NCBI GenBank assembly: GCA_025345505.1
Contig: JANVCC010000174.1
Span: forward strand, 4,188,893-4,252,892
DNA from: Todiramphus chloris collaris
Taxonomy: Eukaryota; Chordata; Aves; Coraciiformes; Alcedinidae
Direction: 5' to 3'
DNA length: 64,000 nt
This document shows positions 58,959-64,000 of the stretch, piece after piece. The stretch's first letter is position 1. Every line of letters starts with the position of its first letter. The notes below the pieces were generated by a model. The model worked only from the letters and a program-made list of their open reading frames with translations. It was not told where the DNA came from and ran no database searches. Made by a program: the position numbers and the translations under genes.

Positions 58959-61900
58959 CTCACAACATAAATAAACACAACTTAAATTCACTACCTTTAG
59001 AATCTCAGTATAATAAGCCAAATCAGGTCATGGGTGTTTCTGAAGGTAAAGTGGAAAGTCAGGGAAAATTTTTTTTTTTCTCCCTGCACCATCTGCTTGA
59101 ATATTTTCCATCAATGTAGAATGGCTTTTGCGTGGACATAAAAGCCTGTACAGCTGAATATTCCTCATTTCTCCTGACACTAGCACTCCCACAATTTAAG
59201 TTACTGTACTTGCTGCAATTATGGGCCCAGTTTCACAAGCCAAAGTTGCTACTAGAAGTACGTGAAGTACCAGCAGGATTTCTGAACATTGGTGAAAGGC
59301 ATGAAGTCTGGCCTCCAGATTCAAATTTTAGGCCCCATTTCATTCCTGGTAAATGAATTAAGACTGCAGAAATTATTACTTGAACTCTTTTGATCTTTCT
59401 GCACATCAGCATGTTTTGCCTGATTAAAATAACTGAAAAGAAACCCTAGAAGGGATAGATTTCTCTTATAAAATGGAATCAATGTCATTAAATCATTTTA
59501 TTTATTATGAGAAATTCATCACTATGTGCTAAAAAAATCCAAACACTTAAGAACTGCCTGTTTGTATTACAAAGGCAGTTTCTTATATTCTCAAGTTATT
59601 TTACTGCTGTGCAAAGACCCTTCTTCATTTTTCAGTTAACTAAAAAGCTGAGCAGTCAACTAATCCATTATCTTTACTTACCATGTTGGCTGCTCGAAGC
59701 ATCTGCTGCTCCACAGAGGGTGTCAGATCCAGATTCTGGCTCTGCCTCCCTTAGGGACTGGTAAATCAGCCAGTGCAAATCCAGAACTGCTAATGACAGA
59801 AACAGTAGATTTCAGTTCCTGTTTTCCAGATGTAACGTATGTCGAAAGATACCCAAATGCAGTGAAAGAAAATAGGTTTGACATCTCTGTTTGTTTGTGC
59901 TGATGGGTTTTTAAATATTAATTAAGTCCAAATATTCTTGACAGCCATTAGATACTCACTATGTGAAATTTACAGCTAGGTACACAGCAAAAACCATACA
60001 TTAACCATGATATCGAGAGCTTTGCAAGCTTTTGTTAAACTGGAGATCCAGCTGACAAACGGACATAGAATTTGTTTAGGTTACTCCTCGTGTTTTGCAA
60101 GTTCCCTTGAAATACTGCACAAACTTAGAGCAGATTTAAGCATTCTTTGCTTCTTAGAAGTACTAACGGATTCAGCAGTTTCCAGGGACTTTAATGAGTT
60201 TATCAATACCTCAGAAATCATTTAGTAATTTAGGATCACAAATCAGTAGTTAGAAGGGTGATTTTGATCGTCCTATTTTCTGAAGACAGAGCTTGCTGCA
60301 TTTCCTTGAACCCTTCCTTAAACAGTCAGAAGCCACCAGCTGGAGGCAGAGGAGTGCAGTCAACAACTTGCATTCTTTAAAGGATGAATATTACATTCTA
60401 AAAGTATATTGGACAATCACAAGAACATATCAGCATCTAAAAAAGGCATCTGCTATTCTTTTTAGGATAAAACACCTGCACATTTGCTGTAATTTTTGAA
60501 GGTGGCAAACTACCTACCAAGGTTTCAAATATGGGATATACATATTGATCAAGAGAAAACAGAATGAAATTGGCTCTTCCCCACACTACGTACACAGGAG
60601 TTAACTGTTTTCCTCCCAGTTTCTTCAATTAATTCTGAGAAGTTGGTAGCAGAACTTGAAGGGACTCAGCGGTTTCTGATGGCAGCCCAGATCTCCAGAT
60701 GAATCATCACAGCTGGTCATCAAAAGAACAACAAATAAAGACTTGGTATGTCTCACACATATTAATTTACTGTTATTGTATCCCAACATTACAGGTTCAG
60801 ATAAAGTTTAAGTCTATAAAACACTCTTACTCTACTTCTTACTCAAGGTAATATAACACTACTTGGGAGAGCAGAGTTAAAGGGAGGAAAGTAAACAGCT
60901 GATGATGACAACTAAGGGTAAAATCAAGAATGTTAAAAATTACAACTCAGGTGAAAGAAAACATCAAGCATAAATGTGCAGTTAAAATACTGCCCAAGAC
61001 ACGCAGAGTCTTCTGTCCTTCTGAATGTCTTACAAAGACAGAACAAACAATACCACCTGTACTTGGCTTGGACAACCACACCATAAGAGAACCTGTCTTC
61101 CCAGAAGGATGAAAAGATAAAGGTTCATTCCTTTTTAGTTTCTTCACAAACACCAAGCTACCATTCTGCTGAAATACTTATCTAGACATATACTTTAAAC
61201 TGAAGTCCTGTGAATAATCTTAAGTTCAATAAGAACGTATTTAAAAAACAATTAAGTTTTAGCAATAAACAGGAATATCATGCTTTCTTAATACAGAATG
61301 TAAATGATTACACTGCTGAGAAAAAGGAAAATTAAGTCTTCTAAGTACCCAATGAACAGGAGTGGAACAAATTTGCTCTCTTCAAATATATCCTTATAGT
61401 AATCTGAAGAGAATACTTCCATGATTGTGAGGCGATTTCTTCAAGACCTATTCAATTCCTTATTGTTCATCTTACAGTGCCAGAAAAAAGGCCTGTTAAA
61501 GTTAACATCTGCTAACTAATCACGAAACAGACCATCACAACATTTCAGAGGGTTTGAACATAGCTGGGAATTCTGATTACTATCAACTTTGACTGGATGA
61601 AGGAAGTACTTTACTGTAAGACTTACAAGCCCCACAAAAATATATTCCTTCATAGGAAATGCTTTAAAAAACCCCAAACATTTGCATTCTGGGTTCAGAA
61701 AATATGACCTAGTATCACAAGTATGTCTAGAATGAAAGATAGAAATAAAGCAACCAGGTGAATTATTCTTCTGAGTTTTTGGTTAAATATTTCATTTTTT
61801 GAGCGTTAACATCCTACAGCAGATTCTGCCATGCAAACATGCTTACGCTGGGCTGCTGCACAGATCTTTCCTTGAGTTCCACTCACGTTCTGCTGCTTGA

Positions 61901-62617
61901 CACCAAGAGTACGTGCATACATGCTGCATTTCAAGGTTTTCTGGATCATTTCCTTTGATAAGACACTCTCGTATCTAAGTGAGGCAATACAAGAATTTAC
62001 TTACAAGCATCTCTTGACCAGCAGCACTTTAGTTGGAACTACTACATTCTGTGTAAACAGTCCCCTCATGCAGAAGTCAATTGGATTAGAAAAGCTTTCG
62101 ATTAAGTCCTTGAGTCCCTTATCTTTGCATTATGATGGGAATCATTTCTGCTCTGTGCTTAAATTATAACCTGCTGAGCAATTCTTTACTATTTCCAACA
62201 ACATCGTTTAAACTGGCATTACTCTTCTACACGTGCATACCGGGCATGCACGCGCACTTTGTTTCTTTTGCTCTCTTTCCAACTTTTCAATCCCAAAATA
62301 CTTTCACTTTAAAATTAAAAATCCACATTATTAAACCCCAAAAACCTCTCCCTCATCACAAGAATAAATATCCATTATAAAAACACTTGAAACCTCCCTG
62401 CAGCTCTACATTTAATTTAAATGAGCAGCTCCCCCCTTCAGGAAAGGTCTTGCTCAAACAGCCAACCCCCTGCTCCAGAGAACGATGCATTCTAGGAGAA
62501 CCGAGTACTCAGAGGATGCTAAATGCTACAGTCAGATCATATTAATCAAAAGAGGGACAACCAAAGCATTATGTCAAAGACTTGTTAATAACTGGAGAGC
62601 ATAATGACTGTACGTAC
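58959..62617. other. Unique non-coding sequence, possible intron
   Basis: About 3.6 kb of AT-rich sequence. An acceptor-like site near 60.64 kb on the minus strand is followed by open sequence, but no consistent exon could be closed. No repeats were recognised apart from short homopolymers. Confidence 0.35.
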
Positions 62618-62714
62618 CAGCAGGGTAGCCATTGATCCACAGTCCATCACAGATGTCACCAGAACAATTAACTATAGCACCCCGTCCGCTGAACACGTCA
62701 TTGCTCCCCTGCCC
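62618..62714 (-). CDS. Candidate coding exon, 97 bases (gene unidentified)
   Basis: On the minus strand an acceptor (TGTATTTCTGTTTAAAG, or six bases further in at GGGGCAG) precedes a segment ending at a CTG/GTACGT donor. The open frame reads words SNDVFSGRGAIVNCSGD and CDGLWINGYPA. It has two cysteines, several glycines and a tryptophan, a folded, extracellular-like composition unlike the lysine-rich candidates near 47 kb. The family is not recognised, and it could belong to the same gene or be fortuitous. Confidence 0.28.
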
Positions 62715-64000
62715 CTTTAAACAGAAATACACATGGATTTTAAATTTCAACACCACCACAGTGAAATTATAAAGAAGGGATTATTTCAGCCAATATTCAA
62801 TAGCAAATTGGGTGGTCCTCACGGCTTTTTATAAATACCCTTCCAAGATTTGTGTGAAAAGTTGAATAGGAGACCACACAACAACCAAGGATTATGTGGC
62901 ACTGCTCTAAAGGGGAAAGGGGGGAGAATCAAACATTTCTTGCCTAAGGTTTGTTACTGTGGGATACTATTATGTGAGGTCCTACAGTTCATATATTACC
63001 TTGCATTAAATTACATGGCAAGAATGAATAACTGCTGTGTCACATACAGAATCACATATTATTTTGCTTCTTAAAGATTGTGAAACGTGAAATAGTGTAC
63101 CAAGCTCAATTCCAAAAAGCCCTGGCTATTGAAATTTGGCCTGCAGCTCACCCAGGATATATGCTTTACAGGAAAGTTTAAAGACTCCTAGGGCTGCAAA
63201 GCCAAACGCTACAGAAGCTTAGGTGGAGGCCAATTAAAGTTTCCAGCAATGTTAAACTTGCAGATGTAATCATGCAATTTAGTATTGCACCCTGATGAAC
63301 CTGCCCTTTTTCTAGCGTACCCTTTCCTCCTCAATATAGTACAATCTTGAACTGATTAGTTCACAGACACAATTTTACTTACATTAACTGAGAGAGTCAA
63401 ACAATTTCTCTTGCAGTCTTATACTAGGGGAGGCTAGGAAAATTTCTCAGACATTTCACATGTATTTGCTGACAGGGAAGGTCACAATCAGGAATACAGG
63501 TTTCAGTTTCAGAAGTGTACATGTTCAGATGTAGGGTATTGTATATTGTAGTGCACTTTTATTCCAAGACACATGCAAACAACATCTTGAAGCATAGAGC
63601 TGGCACTAAAAATTAGTCTGAATTGTTCCTGTACTATTGTAAGGCTTTAGGGTTGAAACTGATAAGGAAATAATCAGACAATGGACAAAGTACAGTCAAA
63701 AGTCCAAGTATCAGAAATAACTCAGTAAGAAATGTCACCTGTTTTACATGGCACTAAATCCTGTTCAGTTCTCAGACAACGTTCATATGGAACTAGGGAA
63801 TATTTAAAATCGAAAGTGCCGATTCTTCTGTTAAGTTGGATATCTGTCTTTTTGTGCAGCAACAGCAGAGGAACCACATAAAGTGCTATTATAATTTGAA
63901 AAGGTGAGTGAACCCAGCTGAAACTTCAGATGGATTCAGCAGTTCAAGTTCTAGCACTTTGTTTACACCTTCAGCAATTACAGGTGTAAGCTAGAAGATA
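62715..64000. other. Unique non-coding sequence, possible intron
   Basis: No gene, RNA or repeat was recognised up to the window end. Confidence 0.35.

Noticed and set aside
1-64000. tRNA, rRNA, CRISPR arrays, bacterial operons, phage or viral genes
   Set aside because: No tRNA B-box-like GGTTCGAATCC context, no spaced direct repeats, no ribosomal sequence and no retroviral or phage coding segments were seen on either strand.

Overview
This window looks like vertebrate nuclear DNA, most probably from a bird. The clearest evidence is a well-matched CR1 LINE 3' fragment at about 31.65-31.91 kb, plus two more degraded CR1-like 3' ends at 28.64 and 33.0 kb. Interspersed repeats are otherwise very sparse for 64 kb, microsatellites are short, and no Alu, L1 or other mammal-specific repeat is seen. 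I see no bacterial organisation: no operons, Shine-Dalgarno sites, tRNA, rRNA or CRISPR arrays. No open reading frame has the length, codon usage or recognisable domain content of an intact intronless gene. Many 60-160-codon open frames exist, but that is expected by chance in this much AT-rich sequence, so I did not annotate them as genes.

Layout. From 0 to 31 kb the window is mostly unique non-coding DNA, either intergenic or a long intron. It contains three CpG-dense patches (about 1.33-1.66, 2.38-2.78 and 17.6-17.83 kb), a fourth smaller one at 29.67-30.0 kb, MIR-like relics, a 46-bp tandem duplication at 6.98-7.07 kb, simple repeats, and AT-rich homeodomain-motif-rich stretches that look like candidate conserved regulatory elements. 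An odd stretch at 11.66-12.1 kb on the minus strand is open in two successive frames and could be an unrecognised exon or a frameshifted pseudogene. From 31.6 to 33.2 kb is a small repeat cluster: two CR1 3' ends in opposite orientations, a MIR-like relic and a 10-bp-arm perfect hairpin.

From 36 to 64 kb the minus strand carries several short segments bounded by good splice acceptor and donor sequences. Four of them (50.8, 47.55, 47.31 and 46.9 kb) keep one open reading frame when joined in order. They can be continued in frame into candidates at 37.5, 36.46 and 36.3 kb, the last ending in a stop codon. Other isolated candidates lie at 42.6, 43.7, 46.0, 58.8 and 62.7 kb. My best inference is that this half is intronic territory of a minus-strand multi-exon gene. 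The gene is not identified with confidence and chance exon-like segments are a real alternative, so all these calls have low to moderate confidence and no gene symbol.

I did not find a convincing previously undescribed biological system. The items most worth checking are the phase-linked exon chain, the two-frame stretch at 11.66-12.1 kb, the CpG patch at 2.4-2.8 kb, and the candidate conserved element at 42.7-43.05 kb.
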